29,977 bases of DNA from Diplosphaera chodatii (lineage: Eukaryota > Chlorophyta > Trebouxiophyceae > Prasiolales > Stichococcaceae): contig JAALGY010000050.1 of assembly GCA_032358165.1 (NCBI GenBank), forward strand, positions 1-29,977. The letters run 5' to 3'. Of this stretch, positions 1-11,000 are shown one piece after another. The position numbers and the translations under genes are program-made. Numbering within the stretch: the stretch's first letter is position 1; the number at the start of each line of letters is the position of its first letter. The notes beneath the pieces were generated by a model. It did no database searches. It saw only the letters and a list, made by a program, of their open reading frames with translations, and was not told the origin of the DNA.

Positions 1-70
1 GACCCGCGGCTGCGCTGCGGTGCTGGTCCCTCGTCTCCCACCGGGTGAGGCCCTCGCTGCACGTGCTGGC

Positions 71-141
71 CATGAAGCTAGCATGAGTGCATGAAGCTAG
101 CACCGCTCGGCGCAGAATGAAGGTCGCAGCATGAAGCTAGC
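71..141. repeat. Three copies of a 12-base word
   Basis: The word CATGAAGCTAGC occurs at 71-82, 90-101 and 130-141. It lies upstream of the first recognisable bromodomain exon, presumably in an intron or another non-coding part of that gene. No function can be assigned. Confidence 0.6.
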
Positions 142-198
142 TGCCCTGCACTCACTGCTGTGACAGTGTCACACACGAGCCGGTGCCTTGTGGGAAGT

Positions 199-664
199 GT
201 GCTCGTCGAGGTGCTCCGCTTCCTGCGCATGTAGTGGGCGTACCTGTTCAACAAATCCGGTGGACACCAAGCGCTATGACAACTACCTCAAGTATGTGGA
301 GCGCCCAATGGACTTTGGCACCATCAAGCGCCAGCTCGAGGCGGGCGCGTGTAAGGTCGCCACAGGACATGCACACCGCCATCCAGCAGGTGGGGAGTCG
401 ATTCGGTGGAGCTCCAATATCAATCCCCTTGGCGCTGACACGCCACATGTCAGCTACACAACCACAATGCATGTGCGACGCCTTCTCCGCAGCCACAGGG
501 CTGTGCATGCTCCCCTGCTCAGCAAAATTGTTTGCAAACAAATGTGAGATGGCACGATGAGTGTGCAGCTCACGCCTGCTGTCTGTTGGTGCCAGGTGTT
601 CACGAACGCCTTCTTGTTCAACCCGCGGGAGTCGCATGTGGGCGTGATGGCAACCACTCTGCAG
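199..664 (+). other. Bromodomain (split over two exons, frame disrupted)
   Basis: The A-helix region reads RPMDFGTIKRQLEAG, the standard bromodomain signature. It is followed by SPQDMHTAIQQ and, after a 206-base intron, VFTNAFLFNPRESHV. The intron runs from GTGGGG at 390 to the CAG before 596. Upstream, WAYLFNK at 235-255 fits the ZA-loop entry and EVLRFLRM at 208-231 fits helix Z, with TAG between them. To read the domain through, the frame must step by one base twice. The conserved BC-loop Asn is retained, so the ancestral domain was probably able to bind acetyl-lysine. Confidence 0.8.
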
Positions 665-1477
665 GTACACCTTCTAGCACTCCCGCTCATTTGCTGCTCT
701 GGGTTGCATTGCGATGCAGCAAGCAGCACATGCAAGTGCTTGTCACGGGTCAACTGCGAGGCTGAGCACCAGCACTGCTCATGTATATCCTCTTCTAGCT
801 GCAGAGCGAGTTTGAGAAGAAGTGGCAGAGGGAGGCCACGAACAAACTGGCGGACGCTGCGAGTGCGTCACGAGCCGAGGAGAAGGCTGCCATCCGCGCA
901 GCCACAGAGGCCGCGCAGGTGCCGATACCATCCTTGCACCGCCCCTCGCTGTGTCGAACAATGTCACAGCGGCTGCAGCACTTCCCACTGTTGTCAGAAC
1001 ATCTTGCGCTTGACAGTCCAGAGGGTGTCCAACTGCAACACCAGACGGACTGCTCAGCTGTCGGTAGCTCAGCTGTCGGTACCTGTGACACGCAGACGGC
1101 GCGCACGGAGGGGCTGATGGCGCGGGCAGAGATGCTGACGGCAGCCCTGGACTCGATAGGGCACCGCCTGAGCGATGCGCAGAGCCTGGCGGCCTCGCAG
1201 TGTGACCCCGTGTCCCTCGAAGACAAGGTAACTGTGGGCGGCATCCTCAGAGCCTGCATGCCACCGGACAAGCACATGCATTCTGCCTGCCATTGCTTCC
1301 AGTTAAAGGGGCTTCACACCCTGATCTTCGACATGTGTTGTCATCTTGGTTCAACGATGTCCTGGAACAGGCAGCAGTAGGACGGCTGGTGTGCAGCCTT
1401 CGTCGGCTACATAGACAGCAGGAAAGGCCGCCTCTTGTACCCCTTTTGATATTTGTACCCCTCATGCACACTTTCAG

Positions 1478-2058
1478 GACCACCTGGCACGGGGGATAGG
1501 GGCGCTCCTGCAGGACGCCTTTGGCACGGCGACGGGGCTGCTGGTGGGGCGCACCCCCGAGCTCCAGCGACATGATCGTCGACATGGGCCGCCTGGACGC
1601 GCTGACGCTGCGGCAGCTGCAGGTGGGCGGCGGTCCCTGTACTGCTCAGCGGTCCGCCATTGGGCACTGAGCGCAGCGCACGCCCAGCTGTAGTCTCCTG
1701 CGATGACTGTGTTGCCGTCAGCCACCTGCATGCACACTGCTGCCGCTGCTCACACAACTGCCTCTGGGCTAAGCAGCCAGCATTCAGTTTCGGGGTGACT
1801 CACTACACTCATTGCGCCTGAGCATGGCCAGCGTTGGTGCAGCGTATCATAACGTTGAGTCGCAACCTATTGGGTGTCTCCTGCAGCACCTCGTGGCAAC
1901 GGCGCGGGAGGCTGGCCAGATGGAGGGCCCGGCCTCACATGGTGGCGGCGACCCTGGCGGCCCTGGCAGCCAGGGCGGCGAGCCCAGCGGCGGCGGCGGT
2001 GACGGCGACCCCGCTTCAGGGGGGCCCCTCGTCTGGCCTGGTCTGCTGGCGGGCAGCG
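1478..2058 (+). other. NET/ET-like domain and start of C-terminal region
   Basis: The exon 1478-1622 is 145 bases, one more than a multiple of three, while the flanking phases require a multiple of three. Removing one C from the five-C run at 1554-1558 yields a continuous reading that ends in DMIVDMGRLDALTLRQLQ, the typical end of a NET domain (acidic IxID-type strand, then a TLRxLQ helix). The next exon continues HLVATAREAG, then becomes Gly/Pro-rich. In BET proteins NET binds chromatin-modifier peptides. Confidence 0.65.
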
Positions 2059-3440
2059 GTGAGGGCTGCTTCTCGTACAAAGTACTCGTCGTTTTGTGCT
2101 CATGATCACGCGGTCATCAGTGGGTGCTGTGAGCCCGGTGGATGCTAGTGGGCAACCCTTTGGCCAGGGTGCTCATGGCCAGCCTGCAGCAGTGTGTGGA
2201 AGTGCTGGACAGTCTGTACATGTGTGGTTGAGGCCTGGCACCACAGCGCCACTCACGGTCTGCAGGGCTGCATGGGTACCGGGTGCCGCCGTGCGAGGCA
2301 GTCCCAGCGCCGGAGCAGGCGTCTGGTGATTCAGCGCATCCGCCTGTGTCAGAGCCAGCGACGCCCGGCGGCGCTGTGACGCCTCTAGGACAGCCGGCAG
2401 GCACAGGCGCTGCCCCTCAGCAGCGGCTGCCCTCAGCACTACCGCAGCAGCCAAAGGCAGAGCTGCCAAGCGCGCTGCCGCAGCATACAGCACACGGGGA
2501 GCAGCCTGGTCAGCCACAGCAGGCGGCGCAGCCCGCGGGGCAGCCTCCTGATGCAGCGCAGCCTGCGCACCAGCCGCTGGTACAGCAGGACCATCTGCAA
2601 CTGGCAACCACAGGGCAGGGCCCAGTGGCTCAACAGCAGCAGGACGGCGCTCACCCAGCAGAAGACCATGCGCCGGCGCAGCGCCAGCCGCCCGGTTCTT
2701 CTGCAGCCCAGCCGCAGGCGGTAGTTGCTGGAGGTCTGCCGCCTGGCGCAGCGGCAGCGCTGGACCGGCTGCTGTCCAGTCGCCAGTCCGGCGCGCTGGG
2801 CGGCAGCGAGGCCGCGGACGCTGCCCAGCAGGCTGCAGGTGCGCCATTGTCTTCAATTCATCTCGAATGCATCTCATCTGGAACGTGTCTGAGTATGTCA
2901 AATGGTGCACGTCGGGTCTGGACGCTTGGTGTGCCCTCATCAGGATCGCCACCATGGAACTATCGTGTCATCATGTGCAAGGTTTGATTGCTGCTCACTG
3001 TGCCCTGCAGACCTGGGCGCAGCGATGCTGCATGACGATGTGGCCGGCGGCAACGAGAGCCGCCTGCCTGCCATCGACCTGCAGCACCAGGGGTCCAGCG
3101 CGGCGCCGGTAGATGCGCCGCTAGCAGCGTGCCAGATGCAGCAGCCAAAGGCGCCAACAGTCATGCGGCTGCCGCCGCAGCTGGCGGCGCTGCCGAAGCT
3201 GCGCCCATGGTGGCGGTGTCTGCTGCGGTCGGGCCCGACTTTGTCCCGCCGGCCGGGTCAATGCGCTTCGTGCAGCAGGGGCTGCTCGGCTTCAGCTCAG
3301 GCTTGGAGCCGAAGCTGGTCGCGCACCCCTGCACACTGCAGGACGCGTTGCGGGCTGATGTGCTGCCCGCCGCTGCGGCCCAGCCATTCGCTGGCATTGC
3401 TGCTGTGATCGCCGAGGCGATGCAGGAGTGCAGTTGCTAG

Positions 3441-4391
3441 TTTTGGCAGCTGTTCTCTCAGGTACGTTGCTGGTGTCATAGGGACCTCACACTTCCGCAA
3501 GGCAGCAGACTCAGGGTTGTAGGCCTGTTAGACGGTGTTTGCAGGTCTCGTGATGGAGCATTTCTTACGGCTTCTCTGTGTATGTATCGCATCTCTCTGA
3601 CATGTCGCTGCACAGCTTGGACTCAGCGAACGGACAGTCTGTGTATTTAGCGAGCATGCAGTCAATCGGAAGCAAGTATGCAATCAAGATGGTCCACTCG
3701 GCTTTGTTACAGGCATGAAGTACGCCAGTGCACGTGTGCTGTGTGGCAGCCCGTGCTTCGGCGCTGCCGGCATTGTGGCTGTGTGCGTATCAGAATCAAC
3801 ATGTACCGATCACCTGCCCCAAATATTCACTGTGGCATGCTGGAGGTACACACATGTATATGCTGCAGCCAAGTTCTGCTACCGAAATCTGCAGCCACTT
3901 CACCTGTGCGCTGGGTGCACACGGCGCAGTCGATTCTTCAGTATATATGCATGTGATTGTGTGGTGCCCAGGATACAAGCCCATCGGCAGGGTGTTTTCT
4001 CTTTTGGCAAGGTGTAACAGGGTAGGGTCATGACATCCATGGTGTGAGTTTCACCAGGGACGCTGACGTTTACAGATTGTGGCTGTATCTTGTGAGTGTT
4101 GAGCTCCGAAGCACAGCCGCCATGCCTTTATCTGGCGGTGACTGGCTCACCTGATCATCAGCTTGAAGCTGGAACCTGGCTGCTCCAACCTGGCTGGTCT
4201 CGGGCTGCTTCCTGCAGACAGTCGCAGGGAAGGAACAAAGCCAAGACTTTGCCCTTTGCTGTACCTCCCCGACCATACAGAAAGCAGCGTGCAGTGGTGC
4301 TGGCCAGCCGCGAGGTGCACAGCTCACTCGAAATCTGGTCTGCATCAGTTCTGCAGTTCTGTTCTGCATCAGCTCCAGAAGCGAAGCTGCC
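3441..4391. other. Intergenic: 3' region of bromodomain gene and 5' region of F-box gene
   Basis: No supported exon lies here. A TGTAA word at 4013-4017, about 570 bases after the bromodomain-gene stop, could be its polyadenylation signal. An AT-rich TATATAT lies at 3942-3948, but at 440 bases from the F-box ATG it is not a convincing core promoter. The ATG at 4392 is preceded by AGCTGCC. Confidence 0.5.
4013..4017 (+). promoter_or_regulatory. Possible polyadenylation signal TGTAA
   Basis: TGTAA is the usual polyadenylation signal in volvocine green algae. This copy is the first clear one downstream of the stop at 3438-3440. The long 3' UTR it implies is not unusual for this group. Confidence 0.35.
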
Positions 4392-7300
4392 ATGACTTCA
4401 TCAGACAGCAGGACGTCTGTATCAGCGCTGCCTTCAGACGTCTTGCAGCACATTTTCGGCTTGCTGAACGATCCAGACGACCTGCGAAGGGGCGCGCTGC
4501 ACAGCGTGGAGCTGCACGTCGCAGATTTCCTTGACCTTGCGCTGCGGCACCGCTACCCGCTGCGGCACCTCAGCACCACTGTGCTCCACTCCTGCACCCT
4601 GGGCTCCTACCTTGCACAGGTGCGGGCTAGTGACACGCACTCCGTCGGCATGCAGGGATGTCAGCCTGAGGTGCAATAGTGGCTGTGCCCATGCCCAGCG
4701 GATGTCATGCTGTGATTCACTGTCACACTGATTTGAGGCCAGTTTGTTGATGACCCCGTTCACAGGCGCCTAGCAGCCTGACATCCCTTCACATTGCAAA
4801 ATGGGCGCCAGTACCAGAGTGGGAACGCCAAAGCACTCTGGCGTGCACACGCATGATCCCGCTGAGTGAAATGCTCCAGGGCATCGGCAGCCTGCGCAAC
4901 CTGTCCTGCCCGGTATGCTCCGCCCAGCACCTGATGTCCTCCACTGCTTGCAGATGCGTCTGACACCCTGTGTGGCACTGCGTTCCCAAGGTCCTCCATG
5001 GTATCGATGTTCCGCCTGCACCAGCTTCTGGGCCCTTTGAGCAGCCAGTGTTCTGGCAAGACGACTGCAAGTGTGCTCAGCATTTCATAAACACATGGAC
5101 AGGTGCAGCCTGTGGCAACACGCGTCACACTCCCTGACGGGTCCCGGGGCCCTGATGACAACCTCGACTTTCTTCAGCCGCACCTCGCTGGCCTGAACAT
5201 GCTGTGCATCGATGCACGGAACTCGAACATTGACTCCCAGGTAGCTGAGTACTGAAAAGTGCCTGGCATAGACCTTGATGCATTATTGCACTCAACCGAC
5301 CACCTTCAGACAGCACAACATGTGAGTCTGGTGCACCTATGAGCTCTGGAAGCATGCCTTGTATGCAGGGGCTCCTGTACATGACATATTTGACGCAACT
5401 ATCCATCAGCACGGCCTCCACATGCAGCCCGCAACTTTGGAGTGCGGTGTCTACGTTGGCCAAACTGCGCTGTCTGTGCCTCCCATCATTCCTCGATCGG
5501 TGGTGTCCATCGTCGATCTCAGCACTAAGGTGAGTTGAACCTGGTGCAACAAACAAGGTGTCCTGCGAACAGCAGCCTTGCACCTGTGCCCTCGCTGCTG
5601 CTCTATAGATGCAGAGCTGCCCATCATCTTCACGCGCCTGCACATTTGGCGGCTGCCAGTTCTGGTCAGCTTTGCAGGAATTGAGCCCTCTGCAGATTGA
5701 GGACAGAAGCCTTCCAAATTGTGTGCTGGACAGTTGCACACTATGCTTGCGACACAGCCCTGAAGAAGCATGATAGGCATCTGCTCGTCAACACCACTGC
5801 TGACGTGGACAGACATCTGAGCTACTGGATTTCATATTTGCAGCAATACTGACGAATGTTGCAACAACAGACCTTGATATCATGATGCAGCCACCTCACC
5901 GCCCTGAGCCTGGATGGAGCGCTGAACCACGAGGGCGACGGCTCCACAGCAGCACTGGCAGACGCTGTGCCGCAGCTTCGAGCACTGGGCCTGCATGACA
6001 GCGCACGATCGGACACTGACGCAGGTTTGCAAAGGTGGTGCTCATCTGCATGTCAAGACATGTGCTTTTGGCATCAGCGAGTGTGGCAGGCCGTCTGTGC
6101 ATTGATGGGCTTGTGTATTGTGCAGGGTTTGGTCAGATGTCAAAACTTGCGAAACTGCAGCATTTGAAACTGGCAGGGTCATTTTATGGCTGCAGCCACC
6201 AGGGCCTGGGGGCGGCCCTTGCCACCATGACAGGTCCTTTTCTTGGTGCTGTCACAACCTGCTGCTTGTTCATTGCACAAGCCGGCAGTCAAGTTTGCTC
6301 TTGTCTTGTGCATCGTGACCCTGCCTACAGACCACAACCTGCTTGTTAAACATCCATGAAGCACTCACGCATTCGTGGACACCAACAAATGTTATCCTGA
6401 CGTCCTCCCTTGCCGTAGGTCTGAGAGCGCTTGACGTCTCAGACGTCGACTGGATAACGCAGCATGCAATGGCTCACATCGCTCGGGTGTCAACACTGAC
6501 GGCTTTGGTTGCCGACTACTTACCTGACACGGGCTGTGTGAGGTGTGTTCATCAAGAGTGCATGGCAAACAGCTGTTGCGGCTGTCCCTCAGGCAGCATG
6601 CATGCGGCTGTGCGTGTTCACTGCACCCGCAGGCATATAGAGTTACGCCGCATGACCCAGTTCACTTGCAGCCTGCAGCGCGGTGAATGACATGCTTGCG
6701 GCGCTGGGTCCCCGGCTGCAGCATCTGTCCATCAAGGCTCAGGCTTACTGACGGGAGGGCGCATGTGAGATCCGCGACAACTACATGCCAGCAATACTGA
6801 GTCACTGCCCGCTGCTGGCACACCTGGAAGTGGACAACCTGCGGCTGAGCACACCTGGAGCGGTATGTACCCACCTGCAGTTCCGTCGCCACCTGCTGAT
6901 ACGTATGTAACACGAGTCGACCCCCCAAGCAGACACAGACCTTACGCACCCAACTTCATGTCGCACAGCACCTGCCTCGCTGCAGGCAAGCACTATAACG
7001 CTGAACGACACTGTGCCCCGACCGCAGGAACCTCTGGCTGCTGCACAGCTGACACGCTGCAGCCAGCTGTACCTGCGCTGTTCGGGCTCGCAGGTATGCT
7101 GGTGCCTTCATCGCCACCTGCTGGCCGTCTTTGTATGGCCTTTCATACACATCTCTGCGTTTTCATACGTACATGCGCACGCATCGGCTTTTTATGGCTG
7201 TGGCGTCTATGTGGCTGGAACTTGCTCCTATGTCGACAACATGTGGTCTGCAGGCACCATCGGCGCTGCCGTGTTTGCAGGAGCTGCGACGCCTGCAGCT

Positions 7301-8390
7301 TGTCTGCGGGGCGGACATGCGCGAATGCAGCCTGGCGTTTGTGACAGCCAGTACGTGCACCAGATACCACACTGGGCATGGCTGTCGTCACCCAACAGCT
7401 GACCAGCCACGATTTCGAATGATTGGCGCACATGGGTCGCTACCTCATGTCCACAAATTGCTTCTGTAGACGCCCACGGTCTACTTGCGTGCAGGTCTAC
7501 GAAGTCTCGCACGTCTGGAAGCCCTCAGCATTGAGATCGACGGTTGGCGGCCCGACCCAGGGCACAATATGCTCGAGGTGTCTTATGATGCTGACACTTG
7601 CAGGCCGCATATGTGACTTGCGTCAGACCATACAGGCATACTCCACATGCACCTTTTAGCACTGCTGAATGAGTAACTTGTGTGGTCATACGGCTGGTGC
7701 AGGCTGTAGCTGCGTGCAGCGGGCTGACACTACTGCAGCTAGCGGATGAGCACAACCGAGAGGTATGTGTTGTGTGTTGTGCAGTAACACATATCGCTCA
7801 CCACTCGTGCCTAAGTCAGCGCACTGGCACACATGCGGCGGCACGCCAGGCGTGCCCAGCTGCAAACGTGGCTGCTCCTGCTCTTCTTCAGCGCCAGAGC
7901 AATCTGGTCTATTTGTGCACGCCAGCACCTCTACACGACTCGCGTCCCCACACTTGCTAGCCTTCTTGGCCAGGGCTTTGGCGCCTCGACCCTGGAGCCG
8001 CTGACATCGCTGCAGCGGTTGAAGATGCTGAACTTGTTCCTCGTGGAATGCGAGAGCGATGAGGATTCGGCAGCCTGGCTGGTGGCGCGCTTGCCGCGCC
8101 TGCGCGTCCTGAACATGCCTATATCAGTGATGGTGCGTACGCATTTGCCAGTGGCCGCGATGCCCATGCCAAATTTCAAAGAGCTGCACCTACATTCCAT
8201 CTGACAACCATGTCTGCGATTGCAGGATGCTGATTGTTACGAAAAGCCGCGCCACTATGATCTGCCGGGCCTGCCACACCGCGGGCTGCGACGGCGCCCA
8301 CGGCGTGCCATCCTGGGCGAATCTGAGGAGCACCCCATTGGGGACATGTGGCCCATCCTGGAGCCGCACCGCTGGCTGTGGGATGAGTGA
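4392..8390 (+). CDS. F-box / leucine-rich-repeat protein (14 exons, one in-frame TGA)
   Basis: Predicted substrate receptor of an SCF (SKP1-cullin-F-box) ubiquitin ligase. Exon 1 carries an F-box about 12 residues from the ATG (ALPSDVLQHIFGLL). Later exons carry irregular leucine-rich repeats such as LAKLQHLKL, LRRLQLVC and LQRLKMLNLF. Model: 4392-4619, 4766-4912, 5178-5240, 5369-5529, 5891-6024, 6126-6233, 6419-6542, 6679-6862, 7028-7093, 7254-7350, 7495-7577, 7703-7762, 7926-8132, 8226-8390. These total 1,827 bases (608 residues), and every junction agrees in phase with GT donors and AG acceptors. The one defect is TGA at 6749-6751 in exon 8 (codon 346). It ends in an acidic/Trp-rich tail and TGA at 8388-8390. 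It is convergent with the large minus-strand gene. The target protein is unknown. Small 5' exons may be missing. Confidence 0.85.
4425..4500 (+). other. F-box motif
   Basis: The sequence LPSDVLQHIFGLLNDPDDLR has the Leu-Pro start, the Ile-Phe pair and the downstream Leu/Val core of an F-box helix bundle, which binds SKP1. Its position next to the N-terminus, with leucine-rich repeats following, is the usual FBXL layout. The part after the Arg is shorter and less typical than in canonical F-boxes. Confidence 0.7.
6749..6751 (+). other. In-frame TGA inside F-box/LRR exon 8
   Basis: Exon 6679-6862 is 184 bases, with phases matching both neighbours, and both sides of the TGA read as leucine-rich-repeat protein (LQHLSIKAQAY, stop, REGACEIRDNYMPAIL). 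The TGA could derive from CGA or TGG. Skipping 33 bases with non-canonical ends (GC...AG, about 6737-6769) would also keep frame, but that is too short for a normal intron. Confidence 0.7.
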
Positions 8391-8689
8391 GTGAGCGGCC
8401 CACACTCAGGCTAGGTATGACACCTTGGTCGCAGGATTGGACGGCATGCAGTGTATGATGGCCAGCAGCTTGACATGTAGGGGAGCATGGCAACTGCCTG
8501 ACGTCAAGTGTGCATCAAGACACGTGCGATGGTCGTCTGAATAAACCACCCATGCATGTGTAGCTCTGCATGACACACAGCCAAGGGTATTGCTACACAC
8601 GCTTCAGCAATCAGTGGGTGGACATGACAAGTCAGCCATGCCTGATTATCGATCTGGCTATAGGGTGGGGCCTGCAGCCCCAACAACCA

Positions 8690-8694
8690 TGTAA
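8690..8694 (+). promoter_or_regulatory. Possible polyadenylation signal TGTAA for the F-box/LRR gene
   Basis: First TGTAA downstream of the stop at 8390. A second copy lies at 8776-8780. The family of signals is known from chlorophyte algae; its use here is inferred. Confidence 0.4.
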
Positions 8695-9947
8695 TAAGGA
8701 GCAACTAGCAAGGTGGTGACGACCAGGGTCATGTTGTCCAACAGTCACATTCGTGGCACAGCTCCTCTGACGATATGTAATGAAGCCATCCACTGCAGCT
8801 TCCCAAGTGCGTAATTGGCAATGTGTACGTAGCACTCTCCACCAAGGAAGCCAAACGACTTCCTACAAACGTCGAAAACACGGCGGCGGCAGCCCGCCCC
8901 CTTGGCCCGCCGGTCCTGCACGCTGTCCACAGCACAGCTGAGGTGCTGGCACCGAGCAGAAAGGGCTCCAAAGCAAAAATAGGAGCCCACATTGGGGCAC
9001 AAAGTGTGTTTCCGACCAGTACTACTGATATCGAATTTGTTCACCTTCAGATCCTATGCATGACACATGTGCCGAAAAAAGGGGCTACAAAGAAGCCCCT
9101 CAAGCCAGGAGGCAATGCAAGCTGATGGGTAGCATACACCGCTGCTGATGGCAGGTCAGTCAGTGGAGCAGAGATGAAGAAGAGCTTTCAGTAGCTAGTA
9201 CGATGTCAACCGCCCTGATCGGATCATGAAACTACAGTCTGAGATTGGTGAACAAGCATATGTCGGCTAATGCCATCTTACAATAATGTTGGTACGGCAT
9301 GTGGAAAAGAACTCGCAACATTTGCAGCTGGCACGAACTGCAGGGCGATGCGCAAAAGTTCAGTTCACACATGTGGCAGTGTTTCCGTCCATACACTCCC
9401 GCCCCCCTGCGGCTGCAGCATTTGATGTCTGATACTCAGCCATTCCTCGGCTTCCCAAAGAAGCCGCGGATGTCCATGGACCTGCACAGGGCAACACTGC
9501 ACTGTTAGAAACTGCACAAGACCTCTTGACGCCTACATACTCCTCCGGCACAAGCTGTGGGATGCTTTTTTGCCCCATACAGTGGACTCTAGGGGCGGGT
9601 GGCAGGGTCTGCGCACCGTGGCTGTGTCTTGGGCTTCTGGGCTTTGCCTGCCCTCGGCGCAGGTGCAGCCGTGCCTCGCCCCGCAGGCATGGGCGCAGCT
9701 GCAGCACCGCCTGCAGCATTGCCTGCGGACCAGGCCCTGCATTGCAGTGCGTTTGCTGTCAGGGCAGGCACATCGTAGGTATGCAAAGGTCGTGGTGCTG
9801 GTGCATAGTGGACATCTTTAAAGCAGCACTGGTCTTGGCATGCACTGCACGCTGCCAGCCTCACCCGCCAGAGTTGAGCCGGCGCCTGCTGCCAGCCGCC
9901 TCGCCGACGCTGGCCGCTGCAGCGCCGCCGCCCGCCAGCCCAGGGCC

Positions 9948-10000
9948 TGGTGCATAAAGCTTACATGTATGGGGCGGTTAGTGGTTAATTTTATGCACCA
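9948..10000. repeat. 11-base perfect inverted repeat around the 3' end of the UBL/LAGLIDADG gene
   Basis: TGGTGCATAAA at 9948-9958 is the exact reverse complement of TTTATGCACCA at 9990-10000, with a 31-base loop. On the minus strand the predicted stop codon TAA (9991-9993) sits in the first arm, and TGTAA (9965 to 9961) lies in the loop. A transcript could fold into a stem holding the stop codon with the polyadenylation signal in its loop. It might also be the ends of a very small element. Confidence 0.7.
9961..9965 (-). promoter_or_regulatory. Possible polyadenylation signal TGTAA for the UBL/LAGLIDADG gene
   Basis: TGTAA on the minus strand, about 25 bases past the predicted stop at 9991-9993. 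No other minus-strand TGTAA was noticed between 10.0 and 10.9 kb, which supports the longer gene model ending at 9991. Confidence 0.5.
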
Positions 10001-10146
10001 AAACTGCAGCACAAACAGGCACGTGGACAGTGTCTCCCCAAAAACTTCCTCTGCCCAGGCGCACCGCTGGCTGGCAGGTCCGGCGCCCTGGACGGGGAGC
10101 GCTGCGATGCTGTCCGCTTGAAGCCGGTGACCGACGGCTGCCGCAC

Positions 10147-10178
<32 letters not shown>

Positions 10179-10774
10179 GCGGCTGTGCGCTGGCGCCACA
10201 ACCAGCGGCCTCGCTGCGAGCATCGACAAGCATCACACTGTGTGCATGGCACCCGTCGCTGCATTGTCGCATCACTGTACATGGCACACAGTTGGCGTAT
10301 GCAGGCTCACCCGCCATCGTCATCTTGCTGCCTCAGCGGCAGCCTGGACACTGCCGAACCTGCCAGGGGATCAGGGCAGTGTGAACAAGCTGACTGCAGA
10401 GCAGATAGCTATGCAAACACAGAAACTCATAAGTGAATCAGCATCCCCGAACTGCTGAACTGCCACCATGTGCTCACAGCTGGCCACAGCAGTGATGCAC
10501 CCACCAGTGCCGTTGTCCTCGTCAGCAGCCCTGATGCCCCCACCTGCTTCCTGCCGCTGTCCAGCAGCCGCCGCACCCCTGCAGCAAACTAGGCATGGCT
10601 GGGTGGAGAAGTGTTTGGTCGTGGTGTGCTGACTCCCACACTGCCCTGGACACAATGCTCATCAGTCACAAAGTGCTCGGGATTGGCGGTACGAACCTGT
10701 TGCCAGGCGCCTGTATCGGCTGGGACTGCATGTCCACTGGCAATGGCCCCGAGCCTGCTGGAGCAGCCTGCCCC
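9991..10774 (-). other. Four predicted 3' exons extending the UBL/LAGLIDADG gene
   Basis: Exons 10774-10697, 10578-10505, 10359-10311 and 10213-9991. Each has an AG acceptor and GT donor, and the phases chain without gaps from the donor at 10892. They encode Gly/Ala/Pro/Gln-rich sequence (such as GAAAAGQRQEAGGG and VRQPSVTGFKRTASQRSPSR) and end in a Cys-rich tail (CPRACLCC) and TAA. Support is from splice phases, composition and the nearby TGTAA. No conserved domain is seen. Confidence 0.5.
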
Positions 10775-10952
10775 CTGTATGCCAGTGGGGATGGACATGA
10801 GTGCAGATCAACGTGCAGGTGAAGACGCTTCAAGCACGGCAGTGCCGACGATGGATGCACAGGTGAGTGTGCCCAGCAAAATGGCAGCTTACCATGTGGC
10901 AATAGCAGCGTGCTGGTGCTGGCGCTGGTGCTGGTGCTGGTGCTGGGGCTGA

Positions 10953-10985
<33 letters not shown>

Positions 10986-11000
10986 CTGCTGTTAGGTTGC

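Larger units (their letters stand above)
183..3440 (+). pseudogene. BET/GTE-type bromodomain-NET protein gene, frame broken, 5' part outside window
   Basis: BET/GTE proteins bind acetyl-lysine on histones and recruit transcription regulators through the NET (ET) domain. Exons seen: about 199-389 (bromodomain helix Z to A), 596-664 (B helix and BC loop, acetyl-lysine-binding Asn at 620-622), 805-918 (C helix, then a charged coiled coil), 1096-1227, 1478-1622 (NET domain, ends in LTLRQLQ), 1887-2058, 2266-2838 (Gln/Pro/Ala-rich) and 3011-3440. Junction phases agree from exon to exon. The frame is broken by an in-frame TAG at 232-234, an extra base near 256, an extra base at 355-356, one C too many in the run 1554-1558 and a frame change near 3105-3160. 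I infer a decaying copy. Local sequence error is the alternative, although the neighbouring genes are far cleaner. The bromodomain assignment is firm; the start codon is not in the window. Confidence 0.72.
8391..9990. other. Convergent intergenic region, no gene seen
   Basis: This lies between the stop of the F-box/LRR gene and the stop of the minus-strand UBL/LAGLIDADG gene. TGTAA words at 8690-8694 and 8776-8780 are plausible polyadenylation signals for the plus-strand gene. Open frames on both strands are Ala/Cys/Arg-rich with no domain or phase-consistent exon chain. The inverted repeat at 9948-10000 marks the boundary. Confidence 0.55.

Noticed and set aside
232..234. TAG read as glutamine (alternative nuclear code)
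   Set aside because: The long clean UBL/LAGLIDADG and F-box exons contain no in-frame TAG or TAA, so a reassigned code is unlikely.
351..365. A 15-base GT...AG 'micro-intron' in the bromodomain exon
   Set aside because: Removing it creates TGA at the junction, and 15 bases is far below normal algal intron size. A one-base insertion explains the frame change better.
5608..5663. Extra exon in the F-box/LRR gene (ELPIIFTRLHIWRLP)
   Set aside because: Its phase fits neither neighbour, whereas exons 5369-5529 and 5891-6024 join perfectly without it.
9589..9864. Ala/Pro-rich minus-strand open frame resembling the linkers
   Set aside because: It lies past the predicted stop and TGTAA signal, has no convincing splice junction to the gene, and such frames are common by chance in GCN-rich DNA.
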